Source: Epiperipatus broadwayi (lineage: Eukaryota; Onychophora; Udeonychophora; Euonychophora; Peripatidae). From it: a stretch of 64,000 nt of DNA. The notes under the pieces are model-generated. The model had not been told where the DNA came from. It did not search any database and saw only the letters and a list, made by a program, of their open reading frames with translations. Positions 23,540 to 34,337 of the stretch are shown piece by piece. Position numbers and translations under genes: made by a program. The stretch covers positions 622,001-686,000 of the forward strand of contig JAQFVV010000288.1 in NCBI GenBank assembly GCA_028023455.1. Reading direction: 5' to 3'. The stretch's first letter is position 1. Each line of letters begins with the position of its first letter.

Positions 23540-24678
23540 TCAACTTAAGTTCAGTATATTGAGAACTGGGTTGATCTGAGTCTGTTGTATTTCAAAAACT
23601 AATGTATCCGTAGTCAGTTGGGAGTCAGCGATTCCAAACCTCTGTGTAATGGCTTTATCTAAGCATTTTAGTTCTTGACCTAAGGTTTTTATTTCTGTAT
23701 TTTGTTTGGTAAAATTTTGCTCCAAATTTATACAGATAATTTGTAGTTCCATCTGAACTTCATCTTGGTGCCTCCATTGCTTTTCACATATTTCTTTCTT
23801 AAAATTTTCTTGCTTTTTGCATGCCTCATCATATTTTACATCCAATGCTTCCATGACACTACATTTGAAATCATCAAATTGTTATTGGAATCTCATATCC
23901 TTTTCATCAAGTTCCTTCTTCATCTCTAACATTCCTTTCTTCAACTCAACATTATCTTTCTGAACATTTTCTAACTTTAGGGAAAGTTATCCCATATATT
24001 CAGACAGCTTAATTTCAACATTATCAATCTTTGTTTCCATTTGTTCTTTCATATCTTTCACATCCCTCTTCAGTTATTCTTTTAATTTATTTATGTTAGA
24101 TTTGGTTGCCATAGTCTCCAACTTACTATTGATATCACTTTTCATATTGTTCATATCAGCTTTCATTTCATCAGCCTTGGTTGTCATATTCTCCATCTTA
24201 TTATTCATATCAGCTTTCCTTTCATCAGCCTCAGTTGCCATGTTCTCCATCATATTATTCAGATCACTCTTCATACTATTCATATCAGCTTTCATTTCAT
24301 CAGCCTTGGTTGCCATATTCTCCACATACTATTCATATCACTCTTCATACTATTTATATCACTCTTCATCTCCATGATTTCTTGAATTAGTTGTGCCAAG
24401 GCTGTTGGGTCTTGCATAACCTGAGTTACTCCAACTTCAAGCACTTGAGTAATTTTACTGGGAGTGATTACCTGAATTTGAGAAACTGTTTGACTCCCTT
24501 CTTGCATTTGTGGAGATTGTTCAACTTCTAGTATAGACCCCCCAGGTATCTGGATCATTGTAGATCCCATCTTATTACTGGTAGTATCATCTACCATCTC
24601 ACTGTCACTATTACTTTTCCCTACTTTCAAATGTTTTGATTCCATAATACTTAATTGCTTACCATTTCTGGTTATCAT
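23540..24678 (-). pseudogene. Gag-like coiled-coil protein of element 2b, broken
   Basis: Frames 24678-24292, 24325-24074 and 23854-23540 follow one another on the minus strand. The first starts MITRNGKQ and leads into a stretch with EMKSDINSMKSDMNSM. The second consists of repeated units such as MENMATKADEMKADMN, a long heptad-like coiled coil built by tandem duplication of about 45-75 bp. The third is also helical. Placed after the LTR and leader, it is most likely Gag, but no capsid or zinc-knuckle motif is visible. The first two overlap in different frames, so there is at least one frameshift. Confidence 0.5.
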
Positions 24679-25214
24679 TAAATATTTATTTATTTACAAA
24701 TTATGTATAAAATATTTATTTATGAAACTATAACTAACCACATGCCACAGTGCATCACACCATCTCCAACTATTGCATTTATCTTTTACCTTTTTTTAGT
24801 TTTTAATAGATCTACTTTTAGCCTATGTTCTTTCAAATGCCTAACTCTATTATTTTTGTATGATTTATTAATCACTTAACTATTTATGACCGTTTTCTGT
24901 TTATTGTTCAATCCTCTATATTTCCAATTTGCACTCAATACTTTAGATCTCTTTACTTATTGAAAATTGATTCAAGTTTATGTGATTTATTATCACAATT
25001 ACTATTATTTTTGATGAAATTGCTAGTTGTTTTCCAAGTGTATAAGTTCAGTTGGGTTTATGTTGATATAAATATAAAACGAAATGTAACTTAACAAGAA
25101 AATTTTATTTTTTTAAAACAGCAGTCCAATGGCTGAACCTTCCTTACAATTATAATATATTCATACCTACCATCTTGGTACAAGATGTTAGTGATCATGC
25201 CCTACACATTGTGT

Positions 25215-26115
25215 GCCAGATGTAATTGATTGTAAATATATTTGGATACATAGATCAAATTCAACAATCAGCTGGTTCAATCACAATGTATAAGTTACTT
25301 ACACCTAAGTCTATATGTGCTGGTACATCTATTTTTCAGGCCTCAAAGTTGATGCCACCAGATGTGTTCAGTAATGCATTCTATATGATAGGACATTCAT
25401 TCTGAGTTCTTTCAATATTTGTCAGATCAATTTTAATGAATTCTAAATAATGATAGAACATTCATTCTGAGTTCTTTCAATATTTGTCAGATCAATTTTA
25501 ATGAATTCTAAATAATTAATAATGTTTAATGATTTTTAATGAATACCTGAATGAATATAGCAATACAAAATCTCCCTTAAATAGACAGTGTTCCTTATCT
25601 GAGGTTTGATTGAACAATCTGCTGCAATTTTATTGGGCATTCATTCCTGTTATTTAAGAGTTCAAGATTCATTCTAGTCTTTCCACTGCCTTTTTTTAAT
25701 CAAACATCAGTACTTAGTCCCTTTGTATGTTAATTATATTTCCGTTGTTTTGATTTTAAGTTTTCAGTTCTTTTATTTACATTGCATTAGCTTTCAATTT
25801 TATCATTCTAAGAAAATTCCTTTCTTTTAATTATTATTTATATACACACACAGACCATATTACAAGATGAAATGAGATATTTATATTATACATTAATTTA
25901 AAACTAACAGTGTTAATTGTTTTTCTTTAATTATTATTTATTACTGAAATCATTCCCCTTCTCCTTTCTTTTGTTCTTTTCTTTTTCTCAAACTTTCATG
26001 GAAATCTTTCTGAATTTTAAACTTTTTTTAAAAAAATAACATTTTTTAAAATTACCTTTCAATAAAATTCACTCTCAGTAAATACTAGAAATATGTATTG
26101 ACCTACATCAGTACA
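25215..26115 (-). repeat. LTR between elements 2a and 2b
   Basis: 26115-25360 matches 29795-29087 in the same orientation over about 720-750 bp (shared TAGACAGTGTTCCTTATCTG, GTCTTTCCA, TTGATTTTAAGTTTTCAGTT). The purine run at 26140-26127 lies immediately before it. It lacks the 2.3-2.5-kb extension that precedes the homologous block at 29815-32368. A 65-bp direct duplication sits at 25386-25515. Confidence 0.75.
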
Positions 26116-26124
26116 TCTTCTCTG

Positions 26125-26270
26125 TCACCCCACCCCCCCGAGAGTAAAATGGCATTTTGACCATTTAACTCTAATACCTAAAAATTAATAAAGTAAAATA
26201 TTTTTTTCGTATTATACTTGTGATCCGTTTTGTAAATTCTGGCATCTAATTATAATAGGGTCTATTTGCT
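26125..26270 (-). promoter_or_regulatory. Pol 3' flank and polypurine tract of element 2a
   Basis: Read on the minus strand, 26270-26140 aligns with 4490-4600 of element 1 (GGATCACAA, ATTTTACTTTATTAATTTT, CATTTTACTCTC) and ends in a G-rich run before the LTR. It therefore marks the 3' end of element 2a. Confidence 0.65.
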
Positions 26271-26668
26271 AAATGTTCCATCGCATTATTTTTTAATCTA
26301 CATTCGATCAGGTGACTCTCTTTTTCCACCAAGTGGATCATTGTAACCATCCCTGCTCCTGTATCGATCTGGAGACTTCCTGGACAGATTTCCATAGTCG
26401 ACCTGCATCAAAAATTCTGCCATTTTCTCTACTGACCATCTATCTTTGTTCAACATTAATTGCTATATGTTTGATGGCATGTTGTAACATATTTTTATTA
26501 TCTGGCTGTCTGACATAGGAAATGCCATCAATATTTTAAGTTTCGATACCAGCCAATAAAAGAATTGTGCATGTGTTTCTCCCCAAGCATTGGAATATCT
26601 CTCCTCAGATATTTTGTATAGTATTCCATCCTGCCTAGCTTTGTTTCAAAACACCCTTAAAATATAAT

Positions 26669-27753
26669 CTATAATCTCTGAATATCTGCTGTACCTTGGA
26701 AGTAACTACTCACCACCACAACCTTATCCTCATCTGGCCATTTCTGAACATGGAAAAAATTGTTTAAGCTTTCAAAGTGTTTCAATTGGTTCTCTCTTAC
26801 CTCTGCTTTAAACCCTGAAATGGTGAATTGTTTCTCCAGGAACTTATTTGCATCTTTACCATGCCTATTTCCAATATTGAGGTTCTTATACTTTGATTCC
26901 ATCTGCTTTTTTTCTGTTCTAAGTTTTCCCTTACACCTATGCATATTTTTTCCACTTCAGACTATATATCCTTGTTCTCTATTGCCTCCTCAAACTTTCC
27001 TAACTCTTTTTTTAAATATAGAATTTTTATTGAGAAATTTGGTTACAATACATGATAATGGTTAAACATAGAATATATTACATGATAATCAGGGGGATGA
27101 AAGTTCAATATTGATATCTTGCTTGACACCAGCTACAAGGATTAACATGAAGTATATTAGCATGGAACAAGTATGGAATAGTATCTTGTTGATAGGTGAT
27201 CATGCTTGCATGTCTCATACAGTTCAATGATAGATCTAATCCTTTATCCATGCTCTGCACGACCAAGTAGACCCTTCATATTGGAGGTTACTTCCATAAA
27301 ACTTAGGATCTGGATAATAATCATGCAGATTTCTTTTGTGACTCCTTGTTTTAGCCTCTCTACTTCCTCTCATGTTGATTCATGACTGTTTATTAATTCT
27401 TGGCATAGCTCATCTACCTGTACTGCTCTTGCTTTTAAGAGGTTAACGTCCACACCCCTTACTTCCACCATATTTTTTAATACTACAATATCATGCCTTT
27501 CTTCATCTACATTTTTCCTTACTGCTTCTATCACTTCCTGGCTTATTTTCATTCTTTCTGTTATTTTTTGTCTCATCTCTTTCTTTTCTGTTTTAAGCTC
27601 GCTAATTTCTTCTCTTATTATTTGCTGACTTTGGTTGACATCTTCACACATTTCTCTCATCATGTTTATTCGCATTTGAACTTCACTTCCCACTACTATT
27701 TGCATGTTTTTAAAAAAAATTGGGTTTACTTCTGATTTTGCCTTCCCTGTCAC
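26669..27753 (-). pseudogene. Gag-like frames of element 2a
   Basis: The frame 27753-27370 is a 127-residue, charged, helical protein (EEISELKTEKKEMRQKITER and on) with coiled-coil character. The frame 26944-26669 ends in LKHFESLNNFFHVQKWPDED followed by VVVVSSYFQGTADI, which resembles the start of a Gypsy capsid domain (F-x-x-x-N-x-W-x-D-E, then L-x-G-x-A). The region between is broken. It would form the element's capsid. Confidence 0.6.
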
Positions 27754-28285
27754 TTCTGCTATCTTCCATTTTAAAACTAAATGATTTACCTACTCTTATC
27801 TAAACAAAAAATGCTTTTCTATGATAAAATTTTAAATGAACACATGACCAACCACAACCTTCTTAGTTCTATTCTTTGTTCTGCTTGTCCTTCTATCATA
27901 ATTCACTTAGAGTGTCCATTTCTTTTATTTTTTATAATCATGCATCCATGTTCATACTGCCCTATGAAATCTCAAATGTCTATTGACTGTACTGATTTGA
28001 CATGTTTTGTTAAACTGAAAATTAACTAGCATGCTGTTCAAACCTAAACTAGTTGCTTTCTGATGTTCTTTCCTTTTAACAGTCACCTGTGTCAGTTATG
28101 GCCTGCATTGGCTACACCATTGTTTTGTCCACCTTCTTTATTTGTAAACAAAGAGATGAAAACATCTATTTTCTTTTGTATTTACCCTATCCCTTTCATT
28201 TGAGTTTCTATTACTAAGTCTGAAGGCTTCCGATCTTTCAGGTAGAGATAATAATATCACTGGTAGCAAGCTACCAAAAATACCA

Positions 28286-28302
28286 ACATTCTGCAACTAA
28301 AT
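28286..28302 (-). promoter_or_regulatory. Decayed primer binding site of element 2a
   Basis: The minus strand reads TTAGTTGCAGAATGTTGG, a mutated form of the TGGTAGCAGAG site at 57-67, preceded by the same LTR end (GTGTTATAATT). Confidence 0.55.
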
Positions 28303-31300
28303 TATAACACTGGTCATCCAAGCACTTTATTTTAAGAAAAAAACCTTTAGGCACCAGTTAATTACATTGTAACTAAGGTGTTTGCTCAACCAGTTATGAG
28401 TTTAGTACCTGACTTCTCCAGCTAGCTCATCGGACTTTAACTATTCTCAATTCTCCACCTATACCACAAATACTTATTTTGCAATATTTACATCACATAT
28501 ATTTGGCTAAATTCCTCCTTTACTTTTAACCTTACCTCAAATTATCTACCTAACAATAATTAAATTTTTTTATCCAACTTTCTTTCTTTAAATGCCTGTT
28601 CTTCCCTTATAATAAATGCATACACACATTTTATTAAAGTATACATTTCAATATGTTCAAGTCACACACATATACATTTAAATAATAAATAAAATAAACA
28701 CATATTTAATTATATAATGCACACACATGATTAATGAGATATTTGATTTAAAAGTCTTATTACAAAAGGTAATGTAAGGCATATAGATAGATCATGGAAA
28801 TTAATAGTTCTATACTTGATTAAATTTAAATTATATTTCTTGAGATGTTTAAGATTTCAAGACAAAAATGAATGATTTAGCTAGGATTTGAACACTCTCA
28901 TATATGAATAAGGCAATGTAGCTTTCTGCATATTTTCCTGATTCCAACCAGTTGATATGTATAGGAATTTACTTGTGGATCTTGGCATGGACACTCCGAT
29001 GATTTGCAGTTTTTACACGGACATGATTTCTCCCTTGAACTAATTGCTGATGTTATTGCAAAGAGATTCAAGTAGGTCACATGAGCCGATGGGTTCAGCA
29101 ATGCATTCTAGATTATAGAACATTCATTCTGAGTTATTTCAATATTTTTTATTTTATTTTATTTTGAAAAATTCTGATTAATTAATAACCTTGTAATGAT
29201 TTATATGAATGCCTGAATAATATAACAATACAAAATCTCCCTTATATAGACAGTGTTCCTTATCTGAGGATCGATCAAGCAATCTGCTGCAATCCTATTG
29301 TGCTTTCATTCCTTTTATTTAAGAGTTTAAGATTCATTTTAGTCTTTCCATTGGCTTTTTTACTTTCATTGAACAGTAGTATTTAGTCCCTTTGTTTGTT
29401 AATTATATTTCCACTGTTTTGATTTTAAGTTTTCAGTTTTTTTATTTGCATTGCATTAGCTTTTAATTTTATCATTTTAAGAAAAAAAAATTTCTTTTAA
29501 CTTTTATTTATAGACACACACATTCCATATCACATGACAAAACGAGATATTTATGTTGTACATTAACTTAAAACTAACAATGTTAATCAATTTTTCTTTT
29601 AATTATTATTCATTACAGAAATCTTTCCCCCTCCCCTTTCTTTTATTATTTTCTTTATCTCAAACTTTCATGAAAATCTTTCTGAATTTAAACTTTTTTT
29701 TTTATTATTTAAAAAAATACCTTTATTTTTTAATTTTCCTTCAATAAAAATCACTCTTGATGAATACTAGAAATATGAAACAACCTACATCAGTACAATA
29801 TATATATATATAGATATAGATATTGTTCCAGGCACATTTGATGTGGCCAAGCACAAGTTAAGGTTAAATGAATAAATGGCCTAAAATATTTAAATAGCCA
29901 TTAAAGAGGGGGGGTATACAATTTATATAATCAATATTCGTTATAAATTGAGAGACAGAACTGTGATGATAATATAAACTCACACACACACATTTAAAGC
30001 TGACATTTAAAGGCTCAGAAATATGAATTTGTAATTTGATTTTTGTTTATTTTTATTGTTATTTTTTAAAAGAGAAAGAAACTCCAAAATGTAATTATAA
30101 TTTTGAAGATTATTATTTTGTTTGCTAAAGAAATGCAAACACATGTATATACATTTTTGTCAGTACATATTTATTTATTTATTTTTGTGAGTGCTTACAA
30201 TCAATGAAAAAGGGAGAATTTAACATACTATTATTTAAAAATATTTAAAAATAATTTCAAAATCAGAGTTGTAATGGATATTTTTCTCTTCAGTTGCATT
30301 TGAGCAAGAGAGGGGGGCCATTGTCTTAAATTTAAAAAAGGCTACAGGCATTCTGGTTTCCTGTCCACTCTAAAATAATTTTAACTGGACAAAAAGAATT
30401 TAATTAAACTTGTGATAATGCATGGAGAGAGGAATGTTCAAGTTATGTAAAATATTTTTTTGTTAAAACAAAAACTTCAATTGTGATATTGGAATTAATA
30501 AAAAAGTAAAAAGATGTTATCATTTATTGAAATTGTCATCAGAGATATTGAGATCTGAATGGATATAAATAAAACTAATTGGAAATAAAATTTTGAGATC
30601 ACTTGGGCGATTACATTGGAATGTTTTACGAATCGGCTAAACCAATTAGTAAAACTAAAACCAATTCAATAAGATTTATTTATTTAATTTTTGTGTCATC
30701 GAGGAGATACCTGAATTGAGATTGTACTGAGGTGGGATACCTGTTCTGGAGTTGTGAGAAGAAGTTTACCTTTACTTTTCAAAAAAAGCAGTTCACCTTT
30801 GCTTTTCAAAGAGAGCAGTTCACCTTTGCTTTTCAAACAGAGCAGTTTTACCTTTACTTTTTAAAAAGAGCAGTCCACTTTTGACTTGTTGTTTAAAAAA
30901 AAGCAAATCTTATTGGGAGCCTATTTCTAATTTTGGAAAGTTAATGATATTCTGGAAACATGCGAAGTCATGCAACTTTTTAATCATGCTGATTCTGATA
31001 TCTTATAAGCCTGAAGATTTATTCTAATCAAAAGAAAAAGAGATAATATTCATTCCATCATTCTAAATCAATGGACATTAATCCGGGCCATCATTCGAAT
31101 AATCTAGCTGTTAACCAGTCAGTTGATTCTGATGGGAGCTTAACTACAACACACCATCGAAGCCTGCAGTTAACATAGGATTCATAAAACAAGAAATGAC
31201 AATCTATAGTGTTTACTATCCTGTTTAATATCTGTCTCTCCAATTTAAAGATGCCAATCAAGCATTTGCCTGCATATAAAATGATTATGGAGTAGAAGAC

Positions 31301-32368
31301 CACCTCAGTGCATCCGTCCAGCTCTGCTCTTGCTATCCCAACACAATGTAAAATCCGAGATCACCAAACACCAAAGTGATGATGACTAATTCTATGAACT
31401 TGTAACACCGTCAAGTCCAGCCCTTGTTGCAATCGATGAACAGATAGACTGCCCACTCAAAACCCATAGAAGAATGAAGTCTACAAACTTTGTCAGGCAT
31501 ACTATATTTTTTTGTATGTGTGTGTTTATTTTATAACAAGTTAATACTGACTACATAAATATGTTTATGTATACGCAAACCAATACACCATATATATATA
31601 ACATTATTTTTTCCTTATTCATTTAATACATGTGTGTGAGTTTATAATCCACAGATCACTATCTCTCCCATATTAATTATTTAATATACTTTTATTATTA
31701 GGAAAGAAATTTCCTTTATTTAGTTAACAATTATTTCAACAACTATTTCCATATGTTTATAATTTGTTTTATAAAATGATTTATGTATTGTATGATTTTC
31801 TTTATATATTTATTCAATTTGGGAACTTTGATTTTATATTTATGTTTAAATGGTAGGGGATATTGGGTTAATAAAAGATATATTATAATTCTAAAGCAAC
31901 TACTGCCATATATTTTATTTATTTTTTTTATCATCATTTACTTTCTCTAACCCCATAATAATTAGTTATGTGAGTTTTCCAATCCCCATTCTTTTAACTG
32001 ATTATAAAAGTATGCTGAGCAAGCGAATTGGATATCTTCTTACCGGGTTCTAAATCTTTATTTTCACGAACATACTTATTTATTATTTTGTGTATGAATA
32101 ATTATTTATCGGCACATATGCCCTAATGTTATTTGAACTTGCATATTCTTTCAGGAGGAGAGTTAATATCCTTCTGAGAGTGGCACGAAGAGTTGGTTTA
32201 GAGTCATCCCCCAAAGGTATGTAAGAATCAATCTTGCTATAAGTATCTTCTGTGTCCACAGCACTATTACGGTAAAGTCTTTGAATTTCTTCCTACTCCG
32301 GCATGTCGCCATATTTCTTGTCATGTTCGATTTATGTGCATGCTCATATTAATGGAGCAAACGTTAAC
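28303..32368 (-). repeat. Inverted copy of the long LTR-like unit
   Basis: It matches 4733-8240 in inverted orientation along its whole length, with many small indels. Its outer end (32368) and an internal joint (about 29800-29822) both abut short (TA)n tracts. A tandem block at 30770-30890 repeats a CAGTTCACCTTTGCTTTTCAA-like phrase (about 30 bp) four times. No convincing protein frame is seen. Confidence 0.7.
29241..29248 (-). promoter_or_regulatory. TATA-like box of the inverted LTR unit
   Basis: TATATAAG on the minus strand, preceded by CAGATAAGGAACACTG, equivalent to the site at 7291-7298. Confidence 0.5.
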
Positions 32369-32588
32369 CGTTATAATATATATATATATATAAAAGTATA
32401 ATACATGTTATAAAAATATCATATATAATATATAAACAAACAATTTAACCGTAAAAAAATATTATATTTTAAATTCTTTGGAGTGCTTTCAATTACGTGA
32501 TAATCCTTGTCAACTTTAACTGAATTTCAAATTTTAATGTTATGTAAATTTCCATAAGCTATATATATATGCTATCCATTTACATCTA

Positions 32589-32589
<1 letters not shown>

Positions 32590-32634
<45 letters not shown>
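32590..32634. repeat. (TA)n at the 5' junction of the RTE element
   Basis: Nearly pure TA dinucleotides end where the RTE 5' region begins (GGCTGCAGAATGG). The 3' tail of the RTE also runs into ATATAAATATATAT, so the element seems to have landed in TA-rich DNA. Confidence 0.9.
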
Positions 32635-32637
<3 letters not shown>

Positions 32638-32959
32638 TGCAGAATGGAGTTTGCTATTAACTGAAAGGAGACCCTTTGATTCCTCTTGGAGGCCTTAAAG
32701 GAACCGAGCAGGGCAAATTCCTAATGTCCACTCCATACGTTCTTGTCATTGCAGCTGTTATTACTATGTGATTATTCATATAGTATATGAACATGGATGG
32801 GCTGCTCACCAACATGCATTAGCCAGCATGGTGAGTTTATTGGCTTTTTACCTCTGAGTTTAAGACAAGAAACACCATGGTCTTTCTTCTCAGTGCCTGA
32901 TAAGGCACAATGAATGTTTGTTTAAATGATAAATATTTTTCCAATACATATATACAATT

Positions 32960-34321
32960 ATGACAGACAAAAATAAAGCATGGCCCTTATTCCCAGGAGG
33001 CTGTAAAGTCACCAACCAAGGCAGCGGTTGGTGGCCGAAGGCGGAGGGTGCTAAGAATCCCCTGATTGTGGACCCAGGCTGCCATTTGATGACGACTTTT
33101 TATTTAGGTACTTACAACTGCAGATCACTTTCAAGTGAAGGAAGATTGCAAGAATTAGAAGAAGAACTGTCTTATATTAAATGGGACATTATTGGACTTT
33201 GTGAAGTTAGAAGAAAAGGAGAAGAAACAATTGATTTAAAAAGTGGACATATACTCTATTATAAAGGCACACATATTGGAAATACAAGTGGAGTAGGATT
33301 CATTATAAATAAAAAGTGGAATAACAATATTGTGGAGATTGATGGTGTATCGGACAGAGTGGCAAGATTAGTTATACAACTTAATAGCAGATACCAAATG
33401 CAGATAATTCAGGTTTATGCCCCAACAAGTTCTCATAGTGATGAAGTAGTAGAAGATTTTTATATGGAAGTACAAAAGGCTTTTGATCAGAGTAAACAAC
33501 ATTTTCAAATTGTTATGGGAGACTTTAATGCTAGAATTGGTAGACAAATGAAAGATGAAATTGCTATAAGTAATTTTGGTTATGGTAATAGAAATGAGAG
33601 AGGACATAGACTTGTGGAGTTTGCAGAAAAAGAAAAACTTTATATTATGAATTCTTTTTTTGAGAAAAATGTTAAAAGGAAATGGACACGGAAGCATCCA
33701 AATGAAGGTAGAGCAGAATTGGATTATATTTTGACTAACAGAAAATACATATTTCAAGATTGTAATGTTCTTAATAAATTTAACACAGGAAGTGATCATC
33801 GATTAGTAAGATGTAAGTTATGTGTTAATGTAAAACTAGAGAGACAAAAATTATTAAGAAAAACAATATTTACAGTTGATATTCCTAATCTTCAGAAACA
33901 TTCTAATGAATTTAAATTAGAACTTACAAATAGGTTTCAAGTGTTAGGAGATTTTGAACATGATACAGATTTGAATGAAATTAATATGAAAATAACTGAT
34001 ACACTTTTAAAAACTGCAACAAACATAGCTGGTAGAAAAAAGCAGCAATTGACTAAGAAAATTTCTACTGAGACTAGAGAATTTATGAAGAAAAGAAGGA
34101 ATATGAAGATATACAAAAATGATGTATTAAAAAGAATTGAATATCTCGAATTTTGTAAAATGGTACGGAAAAGAGTTGAAAATGATATAAGAAAGTATAA
34201 CTGTGAAATAGCAAGGAAAGCTGTAGAAGAAAATAAAAGTCTCAAAAATGTTAAACAACATTTTGGTATTGGTAGGAAATTTATATCTGCAATAAGAAAA
34301 AAAAGATGGAATTATTACTAA
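32960..34321 (+). CDS. RTE endonuclease half (APE domain)
   Basis: The 453-residue frame holds a complete apurinic-type endonuclease: TYNCRSL (Asn53), GLCEVRR (catalytic Glu82), QVYAPTS (about 151-157), MGDFNARIG (186-194), AELDYILTN (252-260) and GSDHRLV (277-283). This nuclease would nick target DNA to prime reverse transcription. After the domain a basic linker follows, and the frame closes at a TAA (34319-34321) just after an A8 run. RTE proteins are normally one polypeptide, so the stop reflects a shift, with the RT half continuing in another frame from 34338. The first Met at 32960 is the longest option; Met44 lies just before the nuclease. Confidence 0.9.
   Translation: MTDKNKAWPLFPGGCKVTNQGSGWWPKAEGAKNPLIVDPGCHLMTTFYLGTYNCRSLSSEGRLQELEEELSYIKWDIIGLCEVRRKGEETIDLKSGHILYYKGTHIGNTSGVGFIINKKWNNNIVEIDGVSDRVARLVIQLNSRYQMQIIQVYAPTSSHSDEVVEDFYMEVQKAFDQSKQHFQIVMGDFNARIGRQMKDEIAISNFGYGNRNERGHRLVEFAEKEKLYIMNSFFEKNVKRKWTRKHPNEGRAELDYILTNRKYIFQDCNVLNKFNTGSDHRLVRCKLCVNVKLERQKLLRKTIFTVDIPNLQKHSNEFKLELTNRFQVLGDFEHDTDLNEINMKITDTLLKTATNIAGRKKQQLTKKISTETREFMKKRRNMKIYKNDVLKRIEYLEFCKMVRKRVENDIRKYNCEIARKAVEENKSLKNVKQHFGIGRKFISAIRKKRWNYY
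34297..34304 (+). other. A8 homopolymer at the RTE reading-frame break
   Basis: The endonuclease frame and the RT frame meet at this run of eight A. Upstream the protein reads in one frame to a stop 17 bases later; downstream the expected RTE linker continues in another frame. A single-base length change here explains the break. Confidence 0.8.
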
Positions 34322-34337
34322 AAAGAGAGATGACATC

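Larger units (their letters stand above)
22400..26115 (-). mobile_element. Gypsy element 2b: LTR, Gag-like frames, deleted Pol
   Basis: On the minus strand the order is an LTR (26115 to about 25215), a leader, Gag-like coiled-coil frames (24678-23540) and the last part of integrase (22673-22482). Nearly all of Pol is missing, which indicates a large internal deletion. Just after the LTR, at about 25213-25200, the minus strand reads TGGCACACAATGTG, possibly a primer site, though different from that of element 1. Confidence 0.6.
26125..32368 (-). mobile_element. Gypsy element 2a: long LTR unit, leader, Gag frames, Pol deleted
   Basis: On the minus strand: long LTR-like unit (32368-28303), decayed primer site (28302-28286), leader, two Gag-like frames (27753-27370 and 26944-26669), then a jump to the pre-LTR sequence seen in element 1. 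Pol is missing, so at least 3 kb has been deleted. The leader at 28250-28370 is the inverted match of 1-100. Confidence 0.7.

Noticed and set aside
34297-34304. Programmed frameshift as the main explanation for the RTE break
   Set aside because: RTE elements are normally read as one frame; mutation or read error in an A-run is simpler. Kept only as a possibility.
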